This document shows, in pieces, positions 47,141-59,047 of a DNA stretch of 64,000 nt. Each line of letters begins with the position of its first letter. Within the stretch, counting starts at the first letter, position 1. Where the stretch lies: contig JAQGEQ010000267.1 in NCBI GenBank assembly GCA_034620365.1, forward strand, positions 1-64,000, read 5' to 3'. A program made the position numbers and the translations under genes. Below the pieces are notes generated by a model that was not told where the DNA came from, searched no databases, and saw only the letters and a list, made by a program, of their open reading frames with translations. Source of the DNA: Pegea sp. RAD2-039. Taxonomy: Eukaryota > Chordata > Thaliacea > Salpida > Salpidae.

Positions 47141-48932
47141 AAATTTAAAATAATAGTTAACTACTTGACTTTGATTAAGCTTATTGTTAGTTTTAAAAAA
47201 GCTAGATAAGACTTAAAACAGAAACTTGTCATTACATAATCCGTTATCTTCATTAGCCGATGAAGTCATAAAAGGACATTGATTAATCAAAACAAATCGG
47301 CGCATCGCAAATATCAATCTTCCAGAAAATACGAAACTGCTTAAACTAGAAGTGAAAATGTTTAGAGGTTCTTCACTACTCGTCACCATGTATCCAAAGT
47401 TGCACTCATCATCTTTTCATCATCAACAACTAAAGACTCATGCCTAGATGCATCTAATCGAGTATATATTATCATTTGATGCTAATATCGAAAACGTTAG
47501 TAATGTGAGACACAGTTTTTGGTCGGTTTTCATGAAAGAGAATGGAGTAAAAAAAAGCTCAAAACCGAAAAAATCAAATCAAAAATTTAATTAGTTTTAA
47601 AACCATGAAACCCAGAATGGAACTGTTACCATGATTAATTTGAAGATTGTCTTTTTGCGGTTTACTTGCTATCTATAAAATTTTACATTTTGTGATTCTT
47701 TTTTGTAGAATAAAGCAGAGGATGAAAGGAAGTTTATACTTTTTTGTGTTTGCAGATTTGCTTTGATTATTTTAGAGATTTCAAACTACTCGCCTAACAA
47801 TTGATCTTCGTAGTCAAGGGTGATAAATTGTTTTACAAACAACAATATATCTAACAAATATTAAGTTAGTTCGTTAAACATGATACTATTGAAATACTAA
47901 TTGGATATTTATACAAATTAGCACTTCGATTTTTTAAAACATCTCTGTTAACCGTAAGAAAATGATATAAACTTTTGTTACGAAGAATTCTATTGTTTGG
48001 TTTTTAAAGGTGCTGAGGTCTCATCTGCATTATAGCAACTTAAAATATAAAACTTTTCGACCAATCATACCAAAACAATAACAACTTTTAATACATAATT
48101 AATTACCAACTAAATACAAGTTAATCGTCAAGACCCTGTGACGTCAGTGAGAATGAATTGAAGATGAAATAATGAAATGATCACTAAAATAAAGTGATCC
48201 TAACAGAATAAGGATCAATAAAAGTTTGATGATTTTGTAATCTGATAATAAATTCAAAAAACTAACACACGGACACTCAGAAATACTGCAGTGTTGTTGT
48301 TGAAAAAGAAAAAGTTGTAAAGATTGGCCATTGAATAAAGTGAACAATAAACTTCTTTACAGAAATGAGATGCTGTTCAGAATGGCTTCAATTTTCTTAA
48401 GTGTATTTTGATTAATTTTATTTAGGGTTAATTTTAAATGCAAAAAAGTTTCAAAATTAAAAAAATAACTTCTTAAAAAAAGATTAAACAATTTAACTCG
48501 TTTAAAAATAGTTTAGTTAATAATGAAATTTGGTTTTATTAAAAATTAAAAAAAAGTCTTTTAAGAAATCAAATTATTATTCAAATACTTTCACTGACGT
48601 AACTGGGTCAGGATGACCGCCTATAGTTAATTGGAAATTAAGTTTTGTATTCCAAATTTTTATTAACTTGTGTTATTAGTCAAATTTCAAGTCAACGTGC
48701 TGAAGCAAAACAGTTCTCAGCACCTTAATTCACTAAGCAATATATATCTTTATATATATATATAGTTAAAAAGTGTTAAATATTGAGGTGCCGATTTGAT
48801 AAATTCAAGATTCATCGGCTATTAAAGCTCAAAAATTACGTAATAAAAAGTTTCTTTTGTAAGTCTTATTTATCTTTTTTAAAACTAACAATAAGCTTAA
48901 TCAGAGTCAAGTAGTTAACTATTTTTTAAATT
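47141..48932 (+). repeat. S1 segment, copy 5
   Basis: Complete plus-strand S1 aligning with copy 1 at the window start. TGACGTCA at 48139-48146, H block about 48295-48385, GTGCTGA...TCAGCAC near 48700-48725. A minus frame (48144-48347) starts at TTG and its reading frame is not the one open in S1 copy 2. Confidence 0.87.
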
Positions 48933-49164
48933 TAACAAGAATGACTAACAATGATCAGATGTTATCTACAAAAGTTAGTCAAAAAAAATTGTAGGAGTTT
49001 TAGACTGAAATTCAACCGCAAAAACGCGGTTTCCAAATTAAACACGAATTAAAAAAATGAAGGTATTCACAATTTTTTTAATCTTTTTTCTGAGTATTAT
49101 TAAAGTAAAGAAGTCTAGTGTTTGTGGCTCAGTGTTATTTTGGAATGTAAAGAAAGTTTTAAAA
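48933..49164 (-). repeat. A arm 13 (A-ii subfamily)
   Basis: Nearest to A arm 1: both have TAGTGTTTGTGGCTCAGTG then TTATTTTGGAATGTAAAG. Hairpin about 49014-49031. Confidence 0.85.
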
Positions 49165-49274
49165 CTATATCAGTAAAATATATCTAATCGTCGACGTCTT
49201 TCAGTTGTGAAAGCGTTTCTTGTCACGTAAATGTCACTTTTCAATAAATCACTAAATTAAATCAGTTAATTAAA
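49165..49274 (-). repeat. P segment, copy 8
   Basis: Close to P copy 1 (GTAAATGTCAC), with CACTTTTC replacing CACGTTTC. It is followed by a vWA segment, which copy 1 lacks. Confidence 0.82.
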
Positions 49275-49497
49275 TTGGTGATCAGTTGTCGTAACACAAA
49301 TCTTTTTAAGTAAGGTCTCCTTGCCCATTATATTCAAGATCTTTAATTGCTTTTGTGACTTCTTCTTTTGTAGTATAAGTGTTAAAATCAAATATAATGT
49401 GTACTTCTTTTGAGTATCTAGCTAATCCAATCTATAAACTTCCTTATTAGCCAACAAATATTTTATAAAAAGGTTCTAAGTACTCAATTGTTAAAAT
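49275..49497 (-). pseudogene. vWA-domain exon fragment, copy 4 (premature stop)
   Basis: The 150-bp frame (49431 to 49282, minus) has TTAAG where the others have TCCAG or TCTAG on plus. GQGDLTGKDL therefore becomes GQGDLT-stop-KDL, and IG near the start of this part reads NG. TATAG is intact. This copy cannot give the full fragment. It lies between P copy 8 and a partial L2. Confidence 0.73.
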
Positions 49498-50340
49498 TTT
49501 TTAAATAAATACATTTTTTAAATTAAGATAAAGTTTTCTTAGATTAGTTGTTTAAAAAAAGTTTTGTTGAAAGTGAAATTTCTCTTTAGTAAAGAGTTTT
49601 AAAAAAATACTTTGGAACTTAAGTTTTGTGTTTCAAATTTTATTAACTTGATGTTATCAGTCAAAGAGTGATTACAAGTGATTGTGCTAGAAGCAGAAGA
49701 GTCATCAGCATCTTCAACCACTAAGCAAAAGATTGCTTTGTGAGACAAGTTAATATCAATTTGTTACATGTCCTTCAAACTTCAGTAAATATTGAATTTA
49801 TTTTAGAAGATAGTGGAGATTTGTTGATAAGAAAAAAATAAAATTAAAATTTTTAGTTGTTACAGTTGAGTGATTTCTAATAAGTTTGAATAATTTGATA
49901 GAAATGCGATGACATATTTATGCAAATAAAACAATTGCTTTTTTTTACATTGACTAAAAATTTAATTTAAATGAAACAAATTATGAGAAAAGTACTTTAA
50001 AAATTGCAAAAAATTAAAACTTATTCAAAAATAAATAAATTAAGTTTATATTGTAGTAAAATTCTTCTAAATTTTTTAATTTATTATCAACTGATTTTTC
50101 CAAAAATAAAAAACAAATGCAAAAATAAAAAAGTTGAATAAGAATAAGATATAAATAGCTTGATTATTTATACTATTGTTTAAATTAAATTTCAAATAAA
50201 TTTTTTATCATTGAAAGATCAATTAATAGAAGATTAAAGATTTAGTAATTAGTCTTTAAATTCTACTTAAAATTATTTAATTTAATTTTTCAAACTTACA
50301 ACTTTATATAAACGTTTTATTCTTGTATTTTAACAATTTA
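49498..50340 (-). repeat. Partial L2 and D linker
   Basis: L2 island part (TGCTAGAAGCAGAAGAGTCATCAGC, written in pieces 49686-49710), then GTTACAGTTGAGTG, then AT-rich D linker matching about 2230-2556. About 500 bases (vWA segment plus the L2 part) are here but absent from the parallel copy after 2050. Confidence 0.73.
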
Positions 50341-50790
50341 ATTTTTCAAATTTTAAAATCTTTGAACCACAAATACTAAACTTATCTAAATTAATAAATA
50401 GTGAAAATCAGCAGAAAGAAATGTTCTATTCCAATCAAACCATTTCAGTAATATTTCTAAAGTTAATTTTGAAACCGTTTATTGACGGTTAAATTTCCGA
50501 CTAAAAACTCTACATTTTCGACTACTTACTTCGTAGATAACTTCTGATATTTGTAAGTCATTTGTGTAAAATTAATTAAAAATTACGTAAATAAGTTGAA
50601 ATATTCGAATATAATAAATATTAATTGTGTTTCTAAAAATAACAAATATAAACTTTATTTTAAAAACATGGTTGTTAGTAACAACTTAAAAAGCTCTTAT
50701 AGGAAGCAAAAACACATCGATATTAAAGTTGCAATTGGTAGTTGCAGATGCAAATGTTTCAAAATATAAAACTAAGTAAATGTTGAATCT
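50341..50790 (+). repeat. D arm 2
   Basis: Second D arm: box GAACCACAAATACTAAAC (50364-50381), hairpin AACCGT-ttattg-ACGGTT (about 50473-50490), CTAC...GTAG, and the TTGCAATTGGTAGTTGCAG tail. The 60-codon frame of D arm 1 is broken here, supporting its rejection. Confidence 0.78.
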
Positions 50791-51888
50791 AATTACTATC
50801 AGTCTTATGCTTTAAACACGAAACTTATAAAAATCAACTAACTTAGAGAACTTTGGTTAGTAAATAAACAAATATCAAATCGATATAAGCTTTTCTTGAA
50901 ATGATATGAAAAAATTATGAATAAATTTAAATGGTAATATGAAGTTTGAGATTCAATGATTTTTATAATAATTTTAAAGAAAAGAGAAATATTTTAATTT
51001 CAAAAATTTCAATTCCTAAAGATTTTGAGAAATGGATATGAGTTAGATGAACCAATTCTGAAAAGATAATTTATGTGATGCTCATACTTTAAATCTTTAT
51101 AAATTTTTTAGCTTTTAGATTTTCAGATCTTTCAGAAAAATAATCAAATATAAAAAAGTTTGCAAAAAAAAAGAATACATTTTATGAAAACAGAAATTTC
51201 TGAAATTTATTTTCAACTTTTTTCTGCAGTTTTTTAACTATTCCCAAAAATTTGTTTTCTATAAAAACTTATTTTTGTAATTTTATAATAAAACAAAATT
51301 TTTATTTTTGCAAAAAGATATTTTCAAAAATTCTTGGGAAATAATTTCAGATTTAAATATTTACTAAACAAAAATAATTTTAATTTTAATCTATTTTTTC
51401 AATTAACAACAATTCGATAGAAAAAAGTAGAAGCTTTAAATATTTAGTGAAAAAAATCAGAATTTCAAATATTCTATTTTTAATATTTAATATTTTAGAT
51501 ATTCTGTAAATTAAAAAATACCTTTTAAAAGTAAACTCAAAGAAAAATTAAATATTAATGATATTAAAATGTTTGTGATGTAAAAACAACAGATATTTAT
51601 CTGTAGTGGTGTTCAATGTATTTTTAAACATGTTTGTTTTAAACATAAAATATTTCTGCTAATATATAAATAAAAAAATTGTTTATTATTTTTATCATAT
51701 AAATTTACATGAAGTATTTAAGAAAATCTTTTTCAAAAAAAGACAATCAATATGTTTAAACTTAAAATAACACTTAAAAATATATAATTGACCAAAACAA
51801 AAGCAAAATTTTAAAAATTAACTTTTTAAACAAAATAATTAAAATAATTTCATAATAAAAAAAAATGAATTCAGCTTTTTAACAAAAT
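50791..51888 (-). repeat. L1 segment, copy 8 (short form)
   Basis: C-side end beside D arm 2, as in copy 1, but with the B-side shortening of copies 3 and 7. ACAGATATTTATCTGT at 51589-51604. Confidence 0.83.
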
Positions 51889-52217
51889 TTTAGATAAAAC
51901 TGTTTTCACATTTTTAATAAACTGCGCCACAAACACTAAGTTTCATTATTAGTTTAAATAATACAAAAAGCTAACTAGTTCCAGATTTGTAATGTTTCGA
52001 ATGATTCATTTGTCCAAATTTGGAAACCGTTTCTTTTACGGTTGATAATTTATCAATACTTTCTACTTATTTTAAATAATTTTGTAGAAACTGAAGAAAT
52101 AGATGGAAGGTATATAATGTCACTACATTCTATCTGCTTGCAGATTGGTTGTGATAATAATAAATACTAGAAACTTCTCGTCTATCAACTGCACCTGATA
52201 GTCAAAGGTGATAAAAT
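51889..52217 (+). repeat. B arm 8
   Basis: Box GCGCCACAAACACTAAG (51924-51940), hairpin about 52025-52042. The tail has GCAGATTGGTTGTGATAA (one change) and GGTGATAAAATG. Confidence 0.86.
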
Positions 52218-53124
52218 GTTTTGAAGAAATAAATTGTAAATATTTAGACTTAGTATCTGTTAGTTAGAGGAACAAAAAAGAATTAATTAATTGTAAGATC
52301 ACAAACTGTAATGTTGATAGTATGAAGTATGATCATAAACTTAACTTATGTTTTGATGATAGTTTCAAATATGTGTTTTTATACACAGAAAATAATAACT
52401 TTTGTGGTGTTCAGTATAATTTTCATAAATATTTTAATTATTTCTACAAAATGTGTAAAATGTGTTAAGTTTGTAAAAGAAGTTTTCTTCTTATTATTTA
52501 TTAGTTTACAGAAAGAATTTAATAATGAAATTTTCCAATTGATAGAAATAAAAATTGAATTTAACATTTTGCATGAATATTTTCTTTCAAGTTATGTAAT
52601 TGCTTTTCTAAAATAATTGCACAGAAATTTTTTTTTGAATAAAATGATTTGAATATCTTTTTTGTAAAATAATGGTAAAAAAAAGTGAACATGAGGATCT
52701 TAAAAACATAATTTAGAAGTTTCTCATTTCTGTAAACTTTAAGTTTTATTCAAACTTGTTAGAAATCACTCAACTGTAACAACTATAAATTTTTGATTTC
52801 ACCAAATCTCCTGCTACAAACATACAAGGTTTACTGAAGTTTAAAGGACTTGTAACAAATCGATGCTAACTTGTCTCACAAAGCAATCTTTTGCTTAGTG
52901 GTTGAAGATGCTGATGACTCTTCTGCTTCTAGCACAATCACTTGTAAACACTCTTTGACTGATAACATCAAGTTAATAAAATTTGAAACACAAAACTTAA
53001 GTTCCAAAGTATTTTTTAAAACTCTTTAATAAAGAGAAATTTCACTTTCAACAAAACTATTTTTAAACAACTAATCTAAGAAAACTTAATCTTAATTTAA
53101 AAAAGTATTTCTTTAAAAAGTTTT
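52218..53124 (+). repeat. K segment, copy 5
   Basis: The K frame from 52323 reads MKYDHKLNLCFDDSFKYVF and stops after KMCKMC. A different frame (52329-52616) stays open for 95 codons. TGCTGATGAC...TAGCAC about 52907-52935. Confidence 0.77.
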
Positions 53125-53837
53125 AAAACTTTTTTTCACGTTTACAAAAACCACTGAGCCACAAACAATAAACTTTTTAAACTTAATAATACTCAGAAAA
53201 ATCTCAACAAAAACCTCAAATAGAATAATTTTATACAAATACAATAATTATATAAATAATTTGGAAATTTTATTTGGTAACACTTTGTAAAAACCTAAAA
53301 CAATAATGAGAAACATAATTTGGAAATATTATTTGGTAACACTTTGTAAAAAACTAAATAAATATTAAGAAACATAATTTGGAAATATTGTTTGGTAACA
53401 CTGGGTAAAAAACTAAATAAATAATAAGAAACATAATTTGGAAATATTGTTTGGTAACACTTTGTAAAAAACTAAATAAATAATAAGAAACATAATTTGG
53501 AAATATTGTTTGGTAACACTGGGTAAAAAACTAAATAAATAATAAGAAACATAATTTGTGAATATTGTTTGGTAACTCTTTGTAAAAAACTAAATAAATA
53601 ATGAGAAACATAATTTGGAAATATTATTTGGCAACACTTTGTAAAAAACTAAATAAATAATGAGAAACATAATTTGGAAATATTGTTTGGTAACACTGGG
53701 TAAAAAACTAAATAAATAATCCAATCTTTTTTATAAATTGGAAACAGCGTTTTTGCGGTTGAATTTCAGTCTAAAACTCCTACAATTTTTTGAATAACTT
53801 TTGTAGATAACATCTGATAATTGTTATTCATTCTTGT
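53125..53837 (+). repeat. A arm 14, split by tandem array
   Basis: The box side (CTGAGCCACAAACAATAAAC, 53154-53173) ends at about 53221, and the hairpin side starts after 53720. The hairpin is damaged (AACAGC-gttttt-GCGGTT). TTGAATAACTTTTG and GTTATTC show a paired change relative to GACTAAC/GTTAGTC: GAATAAC and GTTATTC remain complementary. Confidence 0.82.
53222..53720 (+). repeat. 59-bp tandem array, about 8.4 units
   Basis: CACTTTG or CACTGGG recurs at 53281, 53340, 53399, 53458, 53517, 53576, 53635 and 53694, spaced by exactly 59 bases, with one more partial unit before. Units share AACATAATTTGGAAATATTG and TTTGGTAACAC. TTTG and GGG forms partly alternate, hinting at a dimer of 118. Not seen elsewhere in the window. 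Confidence 0.95.
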
Positions 53838-54049
53838 TAAATTAAAAAATAGTTAACTACTTGACTCTGATTAAGCTGATCTAACAAAATTATAAATTTA
53901 TTTTTGGTTCTTCAGAAGATTACTTAATAAAAAACTAAATTTTTAGCTTTTTTCTTAAAGGTCTTTCAAAGTAAAAACTGTTTCGAGAAATTTGGAAAGA
54001 TTAAAAAATTAAAATTTCTGTTTAAAGTGCTGAACACTTTATAAAACTA
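53838..54049 (+). other. Linker between A arm 14 and C arm 8
   Basis: Begins as the A tail (AGTTAACTACTTGACTCTG) and leaves it at about 53877 for AT-rich sequence I could not match elsewhere in the window. No gene. Confidence 0.6.
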
Positions 54050-54483
54050 AATTTTGAGCCACAAACACTAAAGTTTTTTGAAATTATAAAGTTAGCAAAT
54101 ATACCTAAATTGACACAAAAGCAAAAATCTTTCATATAAGTTTGAAAATTTTGGAGAATCGTTATTTACGGTTTGATTTCTATTTGTAAATTCTACTTTT
54201 TCTACAACTGAATATATTCAAATTAAAGTTGTAGACGGATGGTACTTCATGTGAATACTTGTATTTTACACTGGCGTAAGCTTTGATTATAGTAAAAAGT
54301 AAAAATCAACAAACATTAAAATTCTAATTTATGAATCCAAGATTTTACTTTTGCTATATTTTATTTTTGCCCAAACCAGTTAATACCCATGCATCTTTTC
54401 TGCTTGTCAATTCAGTTTGATAATAATGAAGACTAAACCTTGCTCTTCTATCAACTGCATCTGATAATCAAAAGTGATAAGGA
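54050..54483 (+). repeat. C arm 8 (variant spacer)
   Basis: Box GAGCCACAAACACTAA (54057-54072). The spacer departs from other C arms (ATACCTAAATTGACACAAAA replaces CCCATGACAACCGG). Hairpin AATCGT-tattt-ACGGTT with the T-G form. The tail is normal and ends GTGATAA. Confidence 0.84.
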
Positions 54484-54870
54484 CTTCTAAAACAAAACTC
54501 AACAAATATTTTCATCTGAAATTTTAACGGCTTCTAAAATATTGTTTAAAAAATTGTCATAAAAAGTTTCTTCAACATTTTATATTTAAATAAGTTTTTT
54601 ATAAAATAGGAATATTTGTTGATAAAAAATGTAATTAAAAGCTAATTTTAAATATTTTTAAAATTAAATTGAAATATTTAATAATTATGTTTAAATGTGT
54701 GTTTGCAAGCATAAATCTAGTTCAATCAAAATAGATTTTTCTTATTTTAGAAAAAATACTATTTGTAAGATTTTGAAAATGATTCGAAATTATTTGCAAA
54801 AAGATAAAGAATAAAAGAGAAAATTTGATTCATAATTGAAATGTTTAATAATTCTATAAAATTGAAAATT
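54484..54870 (+). repeat. L2 segment, copy 8 (truncated)
   Basis: L2 stops at about 54870 (GAAAATTTCTTTATGAG) and is fused to an A tail. The arm itself, with box and hairpin, is missing at this junction. Confidence 0.78.
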
Positions 54871-55640
54871 TCTTTATGAGTTTAAAATAATAGTTAACTA
54901 CTTGATACTGATTAAGCTTATTGTTAGTTTTATAAAAGATAAATAAGACTTAAAACAGAAACTTATCATTACATAATCCGTGATTTTCATTAGTCGATAA
55001 AGGCTTAAAAGGATAATAATTAATCAAAACAAATCGGCGCTTCAATTGTTGAGCGAGTAGTTTGAAATCTCTAAAATAATCAAAGCAAATCTGCAAACAC
55101 AAAAAAGTATAAACTTCCTTTCATCCTTATTAGGTTTTATAAAAACATTTCTTTTTCAACTATTATTTCTTAGTTCTTAATTTCGTGTATTTTTAAAACC
55201 AAATTACATTTTTAGTCAAAGATTTTCATCAAATTAAATAGAAATAAGATTATTACTAATCATTTAAATTTAAGGTTTTAAATTTAGTATACTATGACTG
55301 AAGAAAATACGAAACTATGTAAGAAGTAGTAGCAATAAAAATTCCTTCAAGCCAAGAAATAAAAAAAGATAACTTCTTAATCTTAATGTAAGAGAAATTT
55401 TTACTTATTTTGCAAAACAATAACTGCTAAGACTTGAAACCATTTAAGCTTCGTCTAAACATTTCCTTCAAGTATACTGGGCATGACCACGAAACACAAA
55501 GATATTTTTAAATCAATCTGGTATTGACTTGGTGTTATTGGTGGAAGTGTATCTAAGTGTCAAGATGTTAAGATCCTCAGTACTTTCAACCACTAAGTAG
55601 ATTTGATGATAAGATAACTAAAATTTGTAGTCGTTACAGT
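54871..55640 (+). repeat. A tail and S2 segment, copy 4
   Basis: TTTAAAATAATAGTTAACTACTTG, then S2 as in copy 1: AATCGGCGCTTCAATTG, GTATACTGGGCATGACC, and GTGTATCTAAGTGTC, the short ending shared only with copy 1. Confidence 0.8.
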
Positions 55641-56931
55641 TGAGTGATTTCTAACAAGTTTGAATAAAACTTAAAGTTTACAGAAATGAGAAACTTGTAA
55701 ATTATGTTTTTAAGATCCCCATGCTCACTTTTTTTTACTATTATTTTGCTAAAAAAATTTATTTCTATTCATTTTATTAAAGAAAAATATTTTTGTAATT
55801 TTTTAATTCAATTAAATAGAACAAATAGAAAAGCACTTTTTTAAATACTTTTTATAAATTAATTAATTATTAGTAAACATAAACCTCTTTTACATACTTA
55901 ACACAATTTACAGAAATAATTTCACGTTTTTGAAAATTATACTAAACACCACAAAAGTTATCTTTTCTATTTATACAAAGTGCAAATTTGCAGCTATCAT
56001 CGAAATATTTGAAAACCTGTTTTTCTGTTAACTGAATATCCAATTTATTTTACTTTTTCTACTAATTTGTTGTAAAATGACAAAGTAGATGGATATGTGT
56101 TTGAAATATTTCTTTTATATGATGATCACCTTATGATGATCACAAACTTAACTTATGTTTTTATGATAGCTCCAAATGTGCACTTTGTAAAAACAGAAAA
56201 AAAATTATTTATCAATATACAATTTAAGTGTTTGCTCACTTAATATGAAAACTGTCTTTTAAGTTTATTGTTTATTTATAAATTCTACTTTATCTCTCAC
56301 TAATATTTGCATAATTTCAATCAATTGATAGAAGAGTTCTTCTGCATGCACAAGAAGTAAAAACTCTTCAACCAAAATTGCAATTAGTAGTTGCAGGAGC
56401 TTTGTGAAAGTTAAAACTTGAAAGACAACAATAAAGAAGACAAATCAATTTAAATCACAGATTTTTCAACTTTTTACTCAAAACAAACAACATTTCAGGT
56501 TTAGTGATTTAGTGTGTTTTGAAAAACGTTTGAGTAAAATTTCTATATTTTTTCAGAGATGTGAAAAAATTTCTTTTTTAGTTTACACAGAAGAATTTAA
56601 CTCAAAGATTTTAAAAATAAATTTTTACTAAAAATTAATCCTTCTAATAATATGACATTAAATAGAATATTGGAAGTTTATATTTATAATCTAATAACAT
56701 TTTTATACAAAAATAAGTTTTAATTTTTTTCAAACTTTTAATAGATTGCTTAAATGTAGAAACTAAAACTTTTAATCAAATACTATTATTAATAATTATC
56801 CGTAAATTTCGTAAAGCAATTTGTATATATAATGATTTTAAATAAGTTGTTTAAAGTCTTTCTAACAAAACTTTTTTGTTCTTTTGACTAACAATAATTA
56901 ACTCCAAAACTTTTACAAATTTTTATTCAAA
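55641..56931 (+). repeat. M segment, copy 2
   Basis: Matches 6541-7821 over its length. ATGATGATCAC at 56119-56129 and 56133-56143, TTGCAATTAGTAGTTGCAG near 56378. Small indels break any shared reading frame. Confidence 0.76.
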
Positions 56932-57170
56932 ACACTTTATCACCTTTGACTATCAATTAAGTGACCTTAAATTAGTAGAAATTATTGATAGATTTTCAAC
57001 CGTAATTAGGAAGGTTTTCAAACTGGATATAATCAGAAAATGTTAAGTGATACAACAGACATCAGCTTTTTCGGTATTTAAACAACCAATGAAGCTTAGT
57101 ATTTGTGGCTCAGTGTATTCAACAAATGTGAAAATAGTTTTTTGTAAATTTTGTTAAAAGAGTGAATACT
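56932..57170 (-). repeat. E arm 3 (tail deleted)
   Basis: Same deletion join TATCAATTAAGTGACC as E arm 1, so the two are from one duplication. The hairpin side reads CAACCGTAATTAGGAAGG as in E arm 2, not the GTAAAC/GTTTAC form of E arm 1. Box CTGAGCCACAAATACTAAGC. Confidence 0.75.
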
Positions 57171-58305
57171 TTTTTGATCAACATTTTGTTGCTTACGAAC
57201 CGAGTTTAAAAGAAAAAAATTAAAAATCTTTATTATCAACTCCATCTGAAAATCAAAGTTATAAGGTTCTTAAAACAAAACTCAACAAATAATTGAATCT
57301 GTTATTTTTAGCTCTACAAAAAAGTTGTTTGAAAAATAATGAAAAAAATAAATTTAAAAAATTAAAAAATTTAATATATAAACAAATAATTTTATAAAAT
57401 TAGTAAGATTTGCTGATAATGAAATGTAATTACAATTTGTCATTGCTAAAGTTGAGTAATATTAGAAATGTTTGAAAATATTAAAGAATAAAATTTCATA
57501 AAAAAGTTTAATCTTTTTAACTATAAATCTAAATTTGTTATATTCTATTTCAAATAATTTTTTTAGATTAATTAAATTTTAGCAAAAAATATTTTTAAAA
57601 ACTTTCGATGCCAACAAATTTATAATTTACTGAAAAGCTAGTAGAGTGAGACTCGGTAATGCTCCATAAAGACTCAATGTGTTGTTGTTAAAAATAAAAA
57701 AAGTTGGAAAGATTGGCCATTGAATAAAGTGAACAATAAACTTCTTTACAGAAATGAGATGCTGTTCAGAATACATGGTGACGAGTAGTCTTCTACATTA
57801 ATATATATTTCTCAACTAGCTTCTCTATATTTAACTTTGTTTATTTTTATCTTTAATACTTTGACTCAAAGCACAGCCACCCTCTAATATATTATTATTA
57901 TTATTTAATATTAATATTATTTAATAATCCACTTTAATCTTTTTTTTTTGCTTTTTGAAAAGATGTGATTTGAAAGCAAAATTTTGCTAAAAATTAATCG
58001 ATCTTAAAAATTGATATAAAATAGAATAACAAAAAATTATAAATAAAAAAATAGTTTTAAACTATAATACTTTTTATAAAATTAAATTTATAGTATTTTT
58101 TTTAACTTTTAAAATATTACTTAACTGTAGCAACTAAAACTGTTAATTAAACCTTATTATTAATAATTATCTGCATTTTTAAATAAAAATTTTATATACT
58201 GAATAATTTTAGACAATTCTGTTTTGCTACAATTGATTAAATCTTTTTTGTTCGTATAACTAACAAATATTAACTCCAAAAATTTACTAATTTTTTTTCG
58301 AAACA
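57171..58305 (-). repeat. E linker and S3 segment, copy 4
   Basis: S3 in full: GACTCGGTAATGCTCC, H block (57680-57770), ACATGGTGACGAGTAGTC, and the AT palindrome (57885-57925), then B arm 9. Confidence 0.81.
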
Positions 58306-58635
58306 TTTTATCACCTTTGACTATCAGGTGCAGTTGATAGACGAGAAGTTTCTAGTATTTATTATTATCACACCCAATCTGCAAGCAGATAGAATGTAGT
58401 GGCATTATATACCTTCCATCTATTTCTTCAGTTTCTACACAATTATTTAAAATAAGTAGAAAGTATTGATAAATTATCAACCGTAAAAGAAACGGTTTCC
58501 AAATTTGGACAAATGAATCATTCGAAACATTACAAATCTAGAGTTAGTTAGCTTTTTGCATTATTTAAACTAATAATGAAACTTAGTGTTTGTGGCGCAG
58601 TTTATTAAAAATGTGAAAACAGTTTTATCTAAAAT
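58306..58635 (-). repeat. B arm 9
   Basis: Complete minus-strand B arm, TTATCAC at 58308, hairpin about 58478-58498, box GCGCCACAAACACTAAG. The 1-kb L1 that should follow is almost wholly missing. Confidence 0.86.
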
Positions 58636-59047
58636 TTTGTTAAAAAACTGAATTCATTTTATTTTATGAAATTATTTTACATATTTTGTTCGTAAAATTA
58701 ATTTTTCAAAGGAAATATGTAAAATAATTAATAATAAGTAATTTAATAAGTAAAATCTTGGATTCATTAATTAGAATTTTAATGTTTGTTGATTTTCACT
58801 TTTTACTATAATCAAAGCTTACGCCAGTGTAAAATACAAGTATTCATATGAACTACCCATCCGTCTACAACTTTAATTTGAATATATTCAGTTGTAGAAA
58901 AAGTAGAATTTACAAATAGAAATCAAACCGTAAATAACGGTTCTCCAAAAGAATTAACCAATAATGATATAAAGGGTGTTAAGTTGTCATTGGAATATTT
59001 GCTGACTTTATAATTTCAAAGAACTTTAGTCTTTGTGGCTCAAATTA
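58636..59047 (-). repeat. L1 remnant joined to truncated C arm 9
   Basis: About 100 bases of L1 end near 58740, where AATTTAATAAG meets GTAAAATCTTGG from the middle of a minus-strand C arm. C arm 9 lacks its GTGATAA tail. Its hairpin AACCGT/ACGGTT (about 58925-58943) is intact, the spacer is altered (AATTAACCAATAATG), and the box reads GAGCCACAAAGACTAA. Confidence 0.8.

Noticed and set aside
53222-53720. CRISPR array
   Set aside because: Whole 59-base units repeat with no unique spacers, and there are no cas genes.
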